A program made the position numbers and the translations under genes. The notes below the pieces were generated by a model. That model was not told where the DNA came from. It worked only from the letters and a program-made list of their open reading frames with translations, and searched no databases. From the NCBI GenBank assembly GCA_016234955.1, contig JACRNN010000178.1, positions 1 to 7,658 of the forward strand: 7,658 nucleotides of DNA, in the 5' to 3' direction. Position 1 is the stretch's first letter, and every line of letters begins with the position of its first letter. Of the stretch, positions 1-6,187 are shown piece by piece. The stretch comes from Deltaproteobacteria bacterium (GTDB lineage: Bacteria > Desulfobacterota > GWC2-55-46).

Positions 1-327
1 AGGTGGGGCAGGGACAACAAGCTCTTCTTCGACTCAAAGGACGTCCAGTTCAACGCCTTCATCTTCCAGAGGCTCGACACCGGAAAGGCCGTCAGGGCCG
101 CCTACAACCCCCAGGCCCTTTCGGGCGACATGAGGATGAACGACCTCATGCCGCTTGTGTTGAGGTCCATGGCCTCAAAGGAGCAGAAAGAGCTCTTCTT
201 CTCCCTCTGGCAGGGCAACGTCGAGAAGATACTCCTTGAGGACGAAAGGTTCCCCGGCCTCTTTGAGGTGGAGGAGCTGAAGGACTTCAAATTCCCCGAC
301 CATCTGTTAAATGAACAGGTTTATTGA
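1..327 (+). CDS. C-terminal 108 residues of an unrecognised protein
   Basis: The frame is open from the first base of the window (starting RWGRDNKLFF) to a TGA at 325-327, so the gene begins to the left of the window. The visible part is soluble and charged, rich in Phe, Leu, Lys, Asp and Glu. It has no membrane segment, no cysteine and no catalytic motif that I can assign. It looks like the folded end of a cytosolic protein, with phrases such as YNPQALSGDMRMNDLMP and an acidic-hydrophobic tail (LEDERFPGLFEVEEL). It is followed after 40 bases by fbp on the same strand, so the two may share a transcript. A link to carbohydrate metabolism would be guesswork from that neighbour. G+C-rich third codon positions like those of the neighbouring genes, and the lack of stops, support it being coding. 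I do not recognise the family. Confidence 0.75.
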   Translation, partial: RWGRDNKLFFDSKDVQFNAFIFQRLDTGKAVRAAYNPQALSGDMRMNDLMPLVLRSMASKEQKELFFSLWQGNVEKILLEDERFPGLFEVEELKDFKFPDHLLNEQVY

Positions 328-367
328 AGGGAAAATTCGTGTATAAAATTACCCGCAAGGAGGCGCC

Positions 368-1361
<994 letters not shown>

Positions 1362-1400
1362 AACGGGGCATTTCTACCTGAAGCTGATGGGCGACCTCTC

Positions 1401-1521
1401 TTGAAGCTCCCCGCTGGCCTAAGCCGCGGGGAATCTTCGATATGTAAGGAAACAATTTCTATTCGCTCGCTTGACCCCGCAGCTTGGGGCTGGGGAATGC
1501 GCTCGCTATGCATATTCAAAC
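1401..1521. repeat. Dispersed hairpin repeat, copy A (between fbp and mnmE)
   Basis: About 120 bp filling the gap between the convergent fbp and mnmE ends and stopping 3 bases short of the mnmE stop codon. It contains two hairpins. The first is 1408-1432 (stem TCCCCGC / GCGGGGA with a bulged T and inner GGC/GCC), enclosed by GAAG/CTTC. The second is around 1475-1495 (CCCC-CAGC / GCTG-GGGG). Between and after them are CGCTCGCT motifs. Copy B (5588-5709) matches it over nearly the full length in the opposite orientation, and copy C (about 3030-3140) matches the right half. There is no T-tract after the stems, so it is not a typical intrinsic terminator, although a hairpin here could stabilise both 3' ends. 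Confidence 0.85.
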
Positions 1522-1523
1522 GA

Positions 1524-2909
1524 CTACTTGCCTATGCAAAACCCGGAGAATATCCTGTCGAGTATATCTTCGGTCGTCGTCTCTCCGGTTATCTCGCCGA
1601 GCCTGTCTACGGAGTGTCTCAGGTCCGTTGCGATAAACTCCCTTGGCAGCCCCTCCTTGAGGGCCGTCCCCGCCCTCCATACGCCCTCAAGGGCCTTTGC
1701 AAGCGCATCCCTCTGCCTAACGGTCGCCACAAGCTCCCCGGGGGGCGCGTCCAGACCGGCCCCGTAAGGGCGCCCCGTGGACTCTTCGTAGATGGCGTCC
1801 TTGAGCTCCTCTATGCCGGTTGAGCCGAGGGCCGAGATGAACATCACCTTTTGACCGCCGAACGCCCCCTCCACGTCGAGCCGGCCAGGGACAAGGTCTA
1901 TCTTGTTAGCCGCCACTATGACCTTCTTATTTTCTATCGACTTCAATATCCCCATGTCTTCATCAAAAGAGCCGGACGAGACGTCGATCACAAGGAGTAT
2001 AAGCTCCGCTGTCTCTATCCTCTCCCTGGCGAGCCTCACGCCGATGGACTCCACGTGGTCGTCGGTATCCCTCAGCCCGGCGGTGTCCATGAGCCTTATG
2101 GGGACGCCCCTCAGGTTTATCACCTCTTCTATTACGTCGCGCGTCGTGCCGGGGTGCGGGGTAACTATGGCCCTCTCCTGCTTGAGAAGGATATTCAAGA
2201 GGCTCGATTTGCCGACGTTGGGCCTGCCCAGTATCAAGACCCTCACGCCGTCCCTTATCGCCCGGCCCTCCTCGTAGGTGGCCAAAAGCCTCTCTATCCG
2301 CCCCCCGGCCTCCGCCAGCCCCTGCTCGATGGCCTCTGACATAAGCCCCTCTACCTCGTCCTCGGGGAAGTCGAGCTCCGCCTCCAGGTTGACGAGGAGG
2401 TCCAATAGCGCCTCCTTTATCTCTCCCACCCTCCGCGAAAAGGCCTTGTCGAGCCTGCCCCTGGCCGCCTGGAGGGAGACCTCCGTCTGCGCCCTTATCA
2501 GGTCTATCACCGCCTCGGCCTGCGCCAGGTCGAGCTTCCCGTTCAAAAAGGCCTGCCTGGTGAACTCCCCCGGCCCGGCCATACGCGCCCCGCCTTTGAT
2601 AGCGGCCTCCAGGGTCTTTCTCAATACGAGCGTCCCGCCGTGGCAGTGTATCTCCACCACGTCCGCGCCGGTATAAGACCTCGGCCCCTTCATAAAGACC
2701 ATGAAACCGTCGTCTATCGTCTTTTTTTCCCGGGGGTCGAATACCGTCCCGTAATACATCCGCCTCTCTTCAACGGCCGCGACATTGCCTTTGATGGTAA
2801 AGAGCTTCAAGGCCGTATCGAGGGCCTCCGGGCCGCTTATCCTCACTATCCCTATGCCGCCTTCGCCTATCGGGGTTGAAACCGCCGCTATGGTGTCGTA
2901 ATTGGCCAT
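1524..2909 (-). CDS. mnmE: tRNA-modifying GTPase MnmE (TrmE)
   Basis: Together with MnmG, MnmE installs the carboxymethylaminomethyl group at C5 of wobble uridine (U34) in certain tRNAs, using a methylene-tetrahydrofolate-derived carbon; it acts as a cytosolic GTPase dimer. Counting from ATG 2909 the protein has 461 residues, normal for the family. The order is an N-terminal folate-binding domain (DTIAAVSTPIGEGGIGIVRISG at the start; GPGEFTRQAFLNGKLDL about 112-128), a helical domain, and an inserted G domain. The G domain has GRPNVGKSS (228-236), PGTTRD (253-258), DTAGLRD (275-281) and NKIDL (335-339). The C-terminus is the invariant CIGK (458-461) with the cysteine needed for modification. 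The frame stays open to a TTG at 2969, but those 20 extra residues are not family-like, so ATG 2909 is preferred. No clear Shine-Dalgarno precedes it. It is the last gene of the rpmH-type cluster, convergent with fbp. Confidence 0.97.
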   Translation of the reverse strand: MANYDTIAAVSTPIGEGGIGIVRISGPEALDTALKLFTIKGNVAAVEERRMYYGTVFDPREKKTIDDGFMVFMKGPRSYTGADVVEIHCHGGTLVLRKTLEAAIKGGARMAGPGEFTRQAFLNGKLDLAQAEAVIDLIRAQTEVSLQAARGRLDKAFSRRVGEIKEALLDLLVNLEAELDFPEDEVEGLMSEAIEQGLAEAGGRIERLLATYEEGRAIRDGVRVLILGRPNVGKSSLLNILLKQERAIVTPHPGTTRDVIEEVINLRGVPIRLMDTAGLRDTDDHVESIGVRLARERIETAELILLVIDVSSGSFDEDMGILKSIENKKVIVAANKIDLVPGRLDVEGAFGGQKVMFISALGSTGIEELKDAIYEESTGRPYGAGLDAPPGELVATVRQRDALAKALEGVWRAGTALKEGLPREFIATDLRHSVDRLGEITGETTTEDILDRIFSGFCIGK

Positions 2910-2955
2910 GGCCGTGTAATGTGAGGCGCGTGTGGGCAGAGGGGGCGTCAATGGA

Positions 2956-2980
2956 CCCGCCCCCGGCAAGCCGGGCGGGG
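2956..2980. repeat. G+C-rich hairpin upstream of mnmE
   Basis: Inverted repeat with inner arms CCGGC / GCCGG around an AA centre, extended outward by further C/G pairs past a two-base bulge. It lies about 47-71 bases upstream of the mnmE ATG, in its untranslated leader. Its centre GGCAAGCC shares the core GCAAGC with the hairpins at 3000-3031 and 3119-3138. No T-tract follows on the minus strand, so termination is not evident. Confidence 0.6.
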
Positions 2981-2999
2981 GGAAGAGTCGAAAAACGTT

Positions 3000-3031
3000 A
3001 AAATTCTCCGCAGCAAGCTGTGGAGAATTTT
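3000..3031 (-). terminator. Long hairpin between yidC and mnmE, possible yidC terminator
   Basis: Arms AAAATTCTCCGCAGC (3000-3014) and GCTGTGGAGAATTTT (3017-3031) pair over 15 positions with one G-T/C-A exception. On the minus strand the stem closes with AATTTT and is followed by AACGTTTTT. A G+C core, A/T flanks and T residues at the exit fit a Rho-independent terminator downstream of yidC, and the symmetry would let it work both ways. It lies about 147 bases past the yidC stop, which is far for a dedicated terminator, and it belongs to a run of hairpins centred on GCAAGC, so it may simply be repeat-family DNA. Confidence 0.5.
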
Positions 3032-3140
3032 CAAGTAAGGAATTTATCGTTTGTAATTCGCTCGCTCCTCCCCAAAGCCAAGCCGCGGGTAATCCGCTCG
3101 CTATGCTTGTTGAAACTCCCCCGGAGCAAGCTCCGGGGAA
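3030..3140. repeat. Dispersed hairpin repeat, copy C (between mnmE and yidC)
   Basis: A partial, diverged member of the repeat family. It has AATTCGCTCGCT, a degenerate C-rich/G-rich inner stem, then CCGCTCGCTATGCTTGTTGAA. The latter closely matches CGCTCGCCATGCTTGTTGAAC in copy B (minus strand) and CGCTCGCTATGCATATTCAAA in copy A. It ends in a perfect hairpin at 3119-3138 (arms CCCCGGAGC / GCTCCGGGG around AA). This hairpin follows TTGAAACTC and is followed by AAT, mirroring the TTGAAGCTC-stem-AAT arrangement at the start of copy A. This suggests the family is built from interchangeable hairpin modules. Confidence 0.75.
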
Positions 3141-3177
3141 TTATACCGCAGGAAACATTGAAACACGCCCTGTTTTG

Positions 3178-4758
3178 TCAGGCCTTTGCCGGCATCCTGT
3201 TTATGTAGTACTGCTGGGCTATGGTAAGGGCGTTATTAACAAGCCAGTATACGACGAGCCCCGAGGGGAATTTGAGGAACATGAAGGTGAATATCAGCGG
3301 CATGAACATCATTATGCGCGCCTGGGCCGGGTCTGCCGAGGTCGGCGTCATCCTCTGTTGCACGAACATCGTAGCCCCCATTATGAGCGGGGTTATGTAG
3401 TACGGGTCCTTGGCCGAGAGGTCCTGTATCCAGAGGAAGAGCGGGGCGTGCCTGAGCTCTATGGCGACGTAGAGTACCTCGTAAAGGGCTATGAAGACCG
3501 GTATCTGGAGTATCATCGGCAGACACCCGCTCAACGGGTTTATCTTCTGCCTCTTGTACAGCTCCATCATCTCCTTGTTCAACTTCTCTTTGTTGTCCTT
3601 GTACTTCTCCTTCAAGGCGGCGAGCTGCGGCTGCATCCTCTGCATGTCCTTCATCGACTTGAGGCTGTACTTGGTGAGCGGGTAGAATATCACCTTGATG
3701 ATAACGGTAAGCAGTACGATGGCGAGTCCGTAGTTATGGACGTACCTCTCGAAGAAGTTGAGCACCACCAGGAGCGGCTTTGCGAAAAAGCCGAAGTACC
3801 CGAACTCTATCGACTCTTCAAGCCCGGCCTTCTGCGCTATCAGGAGGTCGTATTCCTTCGGCCCCCTGAACTCGTTGTATCCGTAGACGACCTGGGCGCC
3901 GGGGCTCAGATTCAGGGGCATCTCCAGCCTCGCGCTCGAAGATGAGGCGGACTTGACCTCGGTCGACCAGGTGAACCCCGAGGCCGGCTTTACGAGGATG
4001 GCGGCCAGGAAGTACTTGCTCTCAAGCCCGATCCACTTAGGCTCGCCCCCGGAGAGGCTCGGCTCCTTCACGGTAGGTCTGGCGAGCTTGTCCTTTGCGT
4101 GGTATGCGAGAGGGCCCATGTGGTACCCGGTAGGGTCCTTGCCGGCTACAGAGGCCGAGAGCGGGGTCTGGACCGAGCCGGCAAACGGGGCCTTTGTGGG
4201 GTTGGATATCTTGAGCTCCACGTTGACCATGTAGCTTGAGCCGGTGAACCTGTAGCTCTTCTCAACATTCAAACCGGCGCTCGTGGTCCCCTTGAATACG
4301 AGCTCGGAGGCTCCCGCCTTGTCTATATTCAGAGCGGCGCTCGACGGCGTGAAGGATATCTCCTCCAGGACGCCGTTTGCCAGGACCTCGGTCCTGTATG
4401 AGCCGTCCCTGCTTATGGTATCGGCGATATTTACCCCGCCGTCCTTTTCCTTGAGGGTCTCCGAATATTTCTTGAGCACCCAGCTCTTTACCCCGCCGCC
4501 TGTTGTCGAAAAGACGGCGCTGTAGAGCGGGGTCTCTACCTTCACAAGCTCCTCTTTCATTGACGGCGCCGGTCCGCCTGTTGCGGGCTTTTCTCCCGGT
4601 ACAGAAGGCGCGGCAACCCCTTTGCCGGCCTCCCCTTCCGCCTTCGGCGCTGTCTTTGAGGCATTCATCGCCGCGGGGAAGAACCGTTTCATCGCGTAGG
4701 GGTAGAGAAAAAGCACCCCCATCGAAAGTATTAGCGCTAACAAGAGCCTTTTATCCAT
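3178..4758 (-). CDS. yidC: Membrane protein insertase YidC
   Basis: YidC inserts and folds inner-membrane proteins, alone or with SecYEG. The 526-residue protein has the Gram-negative layout. There is an N-terminal membrane anchor (about residues 4-22, no lipobox), a low-complexity Ala/Pro/Gly linker (about 30-68), and a periplasmic beta-domain (about 70-315). The conserved insertase core follows, with membrane segments around 338-362, 408-432, 452-468 and 480-518. The cytoplasmic helical hairpin (about 365-405) and NPLSGCLPMILQIPVFIALY (407-426) are family hallmarks. Where E. coli has groove Arg366 (IVRGIMYPL), this protein has Lys355 (IIKVIFYPL), keeping the positive charge. The ATG lies inside the last codons of yidD (8-base overlap, ATGGATAA), implying translational coupling; AAAGG sits upstream. 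No jag/khg gene follows. Confidence 0.98.
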   Translation of the reverse strand: MDKRLLLALILSMGVLFLYPYAMKRFFPAAMNASKTAPKAEGEAGKGVAAPSVPGEKPATGGPAPSMKEELVKVETPLYSAVFSTTGGGVKSWVLKKYSETLKEKDGGVNIADTISRDGSYRTEVLANGVLEEISFTPSSAALNIDKAGASELVFKGTTSAGLNVEKSYRFTGSSYMVNVELKISNPTKAPFAGSVQTPLSASVAGKDPTGYHMGPLAYHAKDKLARPTVKEPSLSGGEPKWIGLESKYFLAAILVKPASGFTWSTEVKSASSSSARLEMPLNLSPGAQVVYGYNEFRGPKEYDLLIAQKAGLEESIEFGYFGFFAKPLLVVLNFFERYVHNYGLAIVLLTVIIKVIFYPLTKYSLKSMKDMQRMQPQLAALKEKYKDNKEKLNKEMMELYKRQKINPLSGCLPMILQIPVFIALYEVLYVAIELRHAPLFLWIQDLSAKDPYYITPLIMGATMFVQQRMTPTSADPAQARIMMFMPLIFTFMFLKFPSGLVVYWLVNNALTIAQQYYINRMPAKA

Positions 4759-5032
4759 AATCCCGGACCTTTGCCTGACTGTGTGGTGTCTTTATGGCGT
4801 GCCTGTGGCCGCCGTGCGCCTCTGGCGCCGGGTCGTACCCGCCCTCAAAGAACGGGTTGCACCTTAAAAGCCTCTTCGCGGCGAGAAAGACGCCGTAAAA
4901 GACCCCGTTGGCCTCTATCGCGGCGCGGGCGTAATCCGAACAGCTCGGATAGAACCTGCATGACGGCGGCAACGCCGGAGAGATAAAAACCTTGTAAGCC
5001 TGTATGAGGAATATCAACGCCCTTCTGAACAC
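4751..5032 (-). CDS. yidD: Membrane protein insertion efficiency factor YidD
   Basis: YidD is a small membrane-associated protein that helps YidC-dependent insertion. The family core is plain: RRALIFLIQAYKVFISPALPPSCRFYPSCSDYA with CRFYPSCS, then KRLLRCNPFFEGGYDPAP; the three conserved cysteines are residues 25, 31 and 58. The frame stays open to a TTG at 5104, but that gives a 117-residue protein with an unusual N-terminus and no ribosome site. GTG 5032 gives 93 residues starting MFRRALIFL, matches the family length, and has AAGGG (5044-5040) seven bases upstream, so I prefer it. The C-terminal tail after DPAP is hydrophilic and His-rich (EAHGGHRHAIK). It overlaps yidC by 8 bases. Confidence 0.93.
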   Translation of the reverse strand: MFRRALIFLIQAYKVFISPALPPSCRFYPSCSDYARAAIEANGVFYGVFLAAKRLLRCNPFFEGGYDPAPEAHGGHRHAIKTPHSQAKVRDYG

Positions 5033-5075
5033 CGCAACACCCTTTTGCCGTTCCACCGTCTTTAGATACGGCAAG

Positions 5076-5104
5076 ATTAAAGACTTGATGGCCTTCAGAC
5101 CCAA
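5076..5104 (-). promoter_or_regulatory. Possible promoter for yidD-yidC
   Basis: On the minus strand TTGGGT (5104-5099) and TTTAAT (5081-5076) are separated by 17 bases. The -10 matches TATAAT at 5 of 6 positions, the -35 matches TTGACA at only 3 of 6. A start of transcription near 5069 would lie just downstream of the terminator-like hairpin after rnpA and about 37 bases before the preferred yidD GTG. The position makes sense, but the match is weak. Confidence 0.3.
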
Positions 5105-5121
5105 GGCGTCTTTAGAACGCT

Positions 5122-5163
5122 AAAAAAGTAAATTAGCAGGCTGTTCTTCAACCAGCCTGCTAA
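5122..5163 (-). terminator. Intrinsic terminator overlapping the rnpA stop codon
   Basis: A perfect 11-bp inverted repeat, TTAGCAGGCTG (5133-5143) and CAGCCTGCTAA (5153-5163), with a 9-base loop. On the minus strand it is followed by ATTTACTTTTTT (5133 down to 5122), giving the stem plus T-tract of a Rho-independent terminator. The rnpA TAG (5162-5160) lies inside the upstream arm, so a ribosome finishing rnpA would cover half of the stem. It sits between rnpA and yidD, genes that are usually co-transcribed. Confidence 0.8.
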
Positions 5164-5564
5164 GGTGATCTCCTTAAGACCTTCCTGAATTCCTCTTCCA
5201 GGTCCCTGTACCCTTTTATATTGTCTACGGTCTTTACGGATATCAGGATATCCGAGGAATCAGAAAAAGAGCCCTTGTTCAGCCTGTAGAACTCTCTGAT
5301 AAGCCGTTTGACCCTGTTCCGTCCCGGGGAGTCGGCCACCCTCGCGCCCACGGAAAGGCCGAGCCTTCTTTTGCCGAGCGCGTTCGGCAGGATGAAAACG
5401 GTGAAGCTCCTGGAGTAGAGCCTCTTGCCGTCCTTGCGCACCCTGGTAAAATCCTCGCTTTTTAGAAGCCTCTCGCCCTTGGGAAAAGAGAACTTCTTTT
5501 CAGCCCCGCAGTCTTTTCCGGCCCCGGCCCCGTCGACCGCCCCCTCTTTGCCCTCGCGCTTCAC
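5160..5564 (-). CDS. rnpA: Ribonuclease P protein component
   Basis: RnpA is the basic protein subunit that, with the catalytic RNA (rnpB, not in this window), trims 5' leaders from pre-tRNA. Family features are FPKGERLLKSEDFTRVRKDGKRLY (27-50), RLGLSVGARV (67-76) and the RNR signature GRNRVKRLIREFYR (81-94). At 134 residues it is slightly long because of a low-complexity N-terminal stretch (about 24 residues of Gly/Ala/Lys/Glu/Asp) before the core. The start is GTG 5564, the only usual start codon between an in-frame TAA 12 bases upstream and the core; it has no good Shine-Dalgarno. A 313-base gap containing repeat B separates it from rpmH, whereas these two genes normally lie close together. 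Confidence 0.96.
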   Translation of the reverse strand: MKREGKEGAVDGAGAGKDCGAEKKFSFPKGERLLKSEDFTRVRKDGKRLYSRSFTVFILPNALGKRRLGLSVGARVADSPGRNRVKRLIREFYRLNKGSFSDSSDILISVKTVDNIKGYRDLEEEFRKVLRRSP

Positions 5565-5587
5565 CTGTTTACCGCGTTATCTGTAGG

Positions 5588-5709
5588 TTCAACAAGCATG
5601 GCGAGCGAATTCCCCGATAGCAAAGTTGCGGGGTCAAGCGAGCGAATAGAAATAGATAATTTCTTTATGTCGAAGATTCCTCGCGGCTTGGCCAGCGAGG
5701 AGCTTCAAC
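5588..5709. repeat. Dispersed hairpin repeat, copy B (between rnpA and rpmH)
   Basis: Inverted relative to copy A and similar along nearly all its length. Shared blocks include TTGAAGCTCC, TTTCTATTCGCTCGCTTGACC and AATCTTCGA, read on the minus strand. The main stem is TCCTCGC (5678-5684) against GCGAGGA (5695-5701), with inner GGC/GCC and one bulged base, as in copy A. At the fourth pair copy A has C:G and copy B has T:A, so pairing is preserved by a double change. It lies within 25 bases of the rnpA start codon, so transcripts from rpmH would carry these hairpins in the rnpA leader. Confidence 0.88.
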
Positions 5710-5835
5710 GCAAGCTCCCTCGGATACACCGGATGCTACGGGTTGGCTCGATTTTTTAGCGTTATAAAAACCCTTGGGCCTTAACCGGCGAGGTTTCATG
5801 GTTTCTTTCTGACTGACGCATGGCGCCAACCCCAC

Positions 5836-5877
5836 CCCTCTGACGAGGATAAAGCCGCGTTTTCCGCAACCAGAGGG
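5836..5877 (-). repeat. Inverted repeat abutting the rpmH stop codon
   Basis: CCCTCTG (5836-5842) and CAGAGGG (5871-5877) pair directly after the rpmH TAA (5880-5878), enclosing 28 bases that include a short GCG/CGC match. No T-tract follows, so this could be a 3'-end stabilising or processing hairpin rather than a terminator. It may be fortuitous. Confidence 0.4.
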
Positions 5878-6030
5878 TTACTTGTTCGTGCTTATGGTGA
5901 CGCTAAGGCGTTTTCTGCCCTTGGCCCTTCTGCGGTTTATCACGGCCCTGCCGCCCTTGGTCCTCATCCTCTCGAGGAAACCGTGGGTCCTTAGCCTTCT
6001 TGTGTTGCTCGGCTGATAAGTCCTCTTCAT
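5878..6030 (-). CDS. rpmH: 50S ribosomal protein L34
   Basis: A 50-residue, strongly basic protein beginning MKRTYQPSNTRRLRTHGF and containing MRTKGGRAVINRRRAKGRKRL, the whole-length signature of L34, a structural protein of the large ribosomal subunit. Some members of the family are slightly shorter; here the tail is SVTISTNK. The ATG at 6030 is preceded by GAGGTG (6044-6039) with 8 bases of spacing. It is the first gene of the cluster after dnaN and has its own likely promoter at 6077-6105. It is transcribed away from dnaN's 3' end on the same strand. Confidence 0.98.
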   Translation of the reverse strand: MKRTYQPSNTRRLRTHGFLERMRTKGGRAVINRRRAKGRKRLSVTISTNK

Positions 6031-6076
6031 GATACATACACCTCGTTATCTATGCATTTTGAAACGTAAACAGATA

Positions 6077-6105
6077 TTTAGACACAAAGGCTCCACCCCT
6101 GTCAA
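6077..6105 (-). promoter_or_regulatory. Sigma-70-type promoter of rpmH
   Basis: On the minus strand a consensus -35 TTGACA (6105-6100) is followed after exactly 17 bases by TCTAAA (6082-6077), which matches TATAAT at 4 of 6 positions. Transcription would start near 6070, giving a leader of about 40 bases that includes the GAGGTG ribosome site. Its place in the 157-base gap between the dnaN stop and the rpmH start makes it a sensible promoter for the rpmH-rnpA unit. Confidence 0.65.
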
Positions 6106-6187
6106 GGCTTTTTTGCCAGCGTGGGCCGTTGTCCCTGCCGCCGGAACGCGCTTACGTTGTCTGAAGCCGTATTAAATCGGCGGCGCA

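Larger units (their letters stand above)
5565..5877. other. Gap between rnpA and rpmH
   Basis: These 313 bases hold no convincing gene. From the rpmH side, a CCCTCTG/CAGAGGG inverted repeat (5836-5877) abuts the rpmH stop codon. A stretch of about 125 bases follows with no family I can name, including the 12-mer TTTTTTAGCGTT (5752-5763), which is the inverse complement of 5116-5127. Next comes repeat copy B (5588-5709), then 23 bases to the rnpA GTG. A 44-codon frame starting at ATG 5799 (minus) runs into the repeat and is not credible. The gap looks like an insertion or expansion inside the rpmH-rnpA unit. Confidence 0.7.

Noticed and set aside
319..349. TATAAA at 342-347 as an fbp promoter
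   Set aside because: No -35 at proper spacing, and the start of transcription would fall almost on the ribosome site; read-through from the upstream gene is simpler.
2910..2969. Twenty extra codons upstream of mnmE from a TTG
   Set aside because: The family starts at MANYDTIAAV; the extension is Pro-rich, lies in the leader near a hairpin and has no ribosome site.
2932..3945. Long plus-strand open frame of 337 codons opposite yidC and the mnmE-yidC gap
   Set aside because: It is a His/Glu/Tyr/Arg-rich antisense shadow of yidC, crosses the repeat region and resembles no family.
1401..5709. Copies A, B and C as a CRISPR array
   Set aside because: They are kilobases apart, in both orientations, separated by core genes, and have no regular spacers or cas genes.
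5665..5799. 44-codon minus-strand frame starting ATG 5799 (MKPRRLRPKGFYNAKK)
   Set aside because: No clear ribosome site, no recognisable family, and its second half is repeat B.
5710..5877. Possible tRNA or other structured RNA between rpmH and repeat B
   Set aside because: No T-loop GGTTCGA-type motif and no cloverleaf arms could be built.
6137..6184. GCCGCCG/CGGCGGC inverted repeat as a dnaN terminator
   Set aside because: The loop is 34 bases and no T-tract follows on the minus strand; a chance match in G+C-rich DNA is likely.
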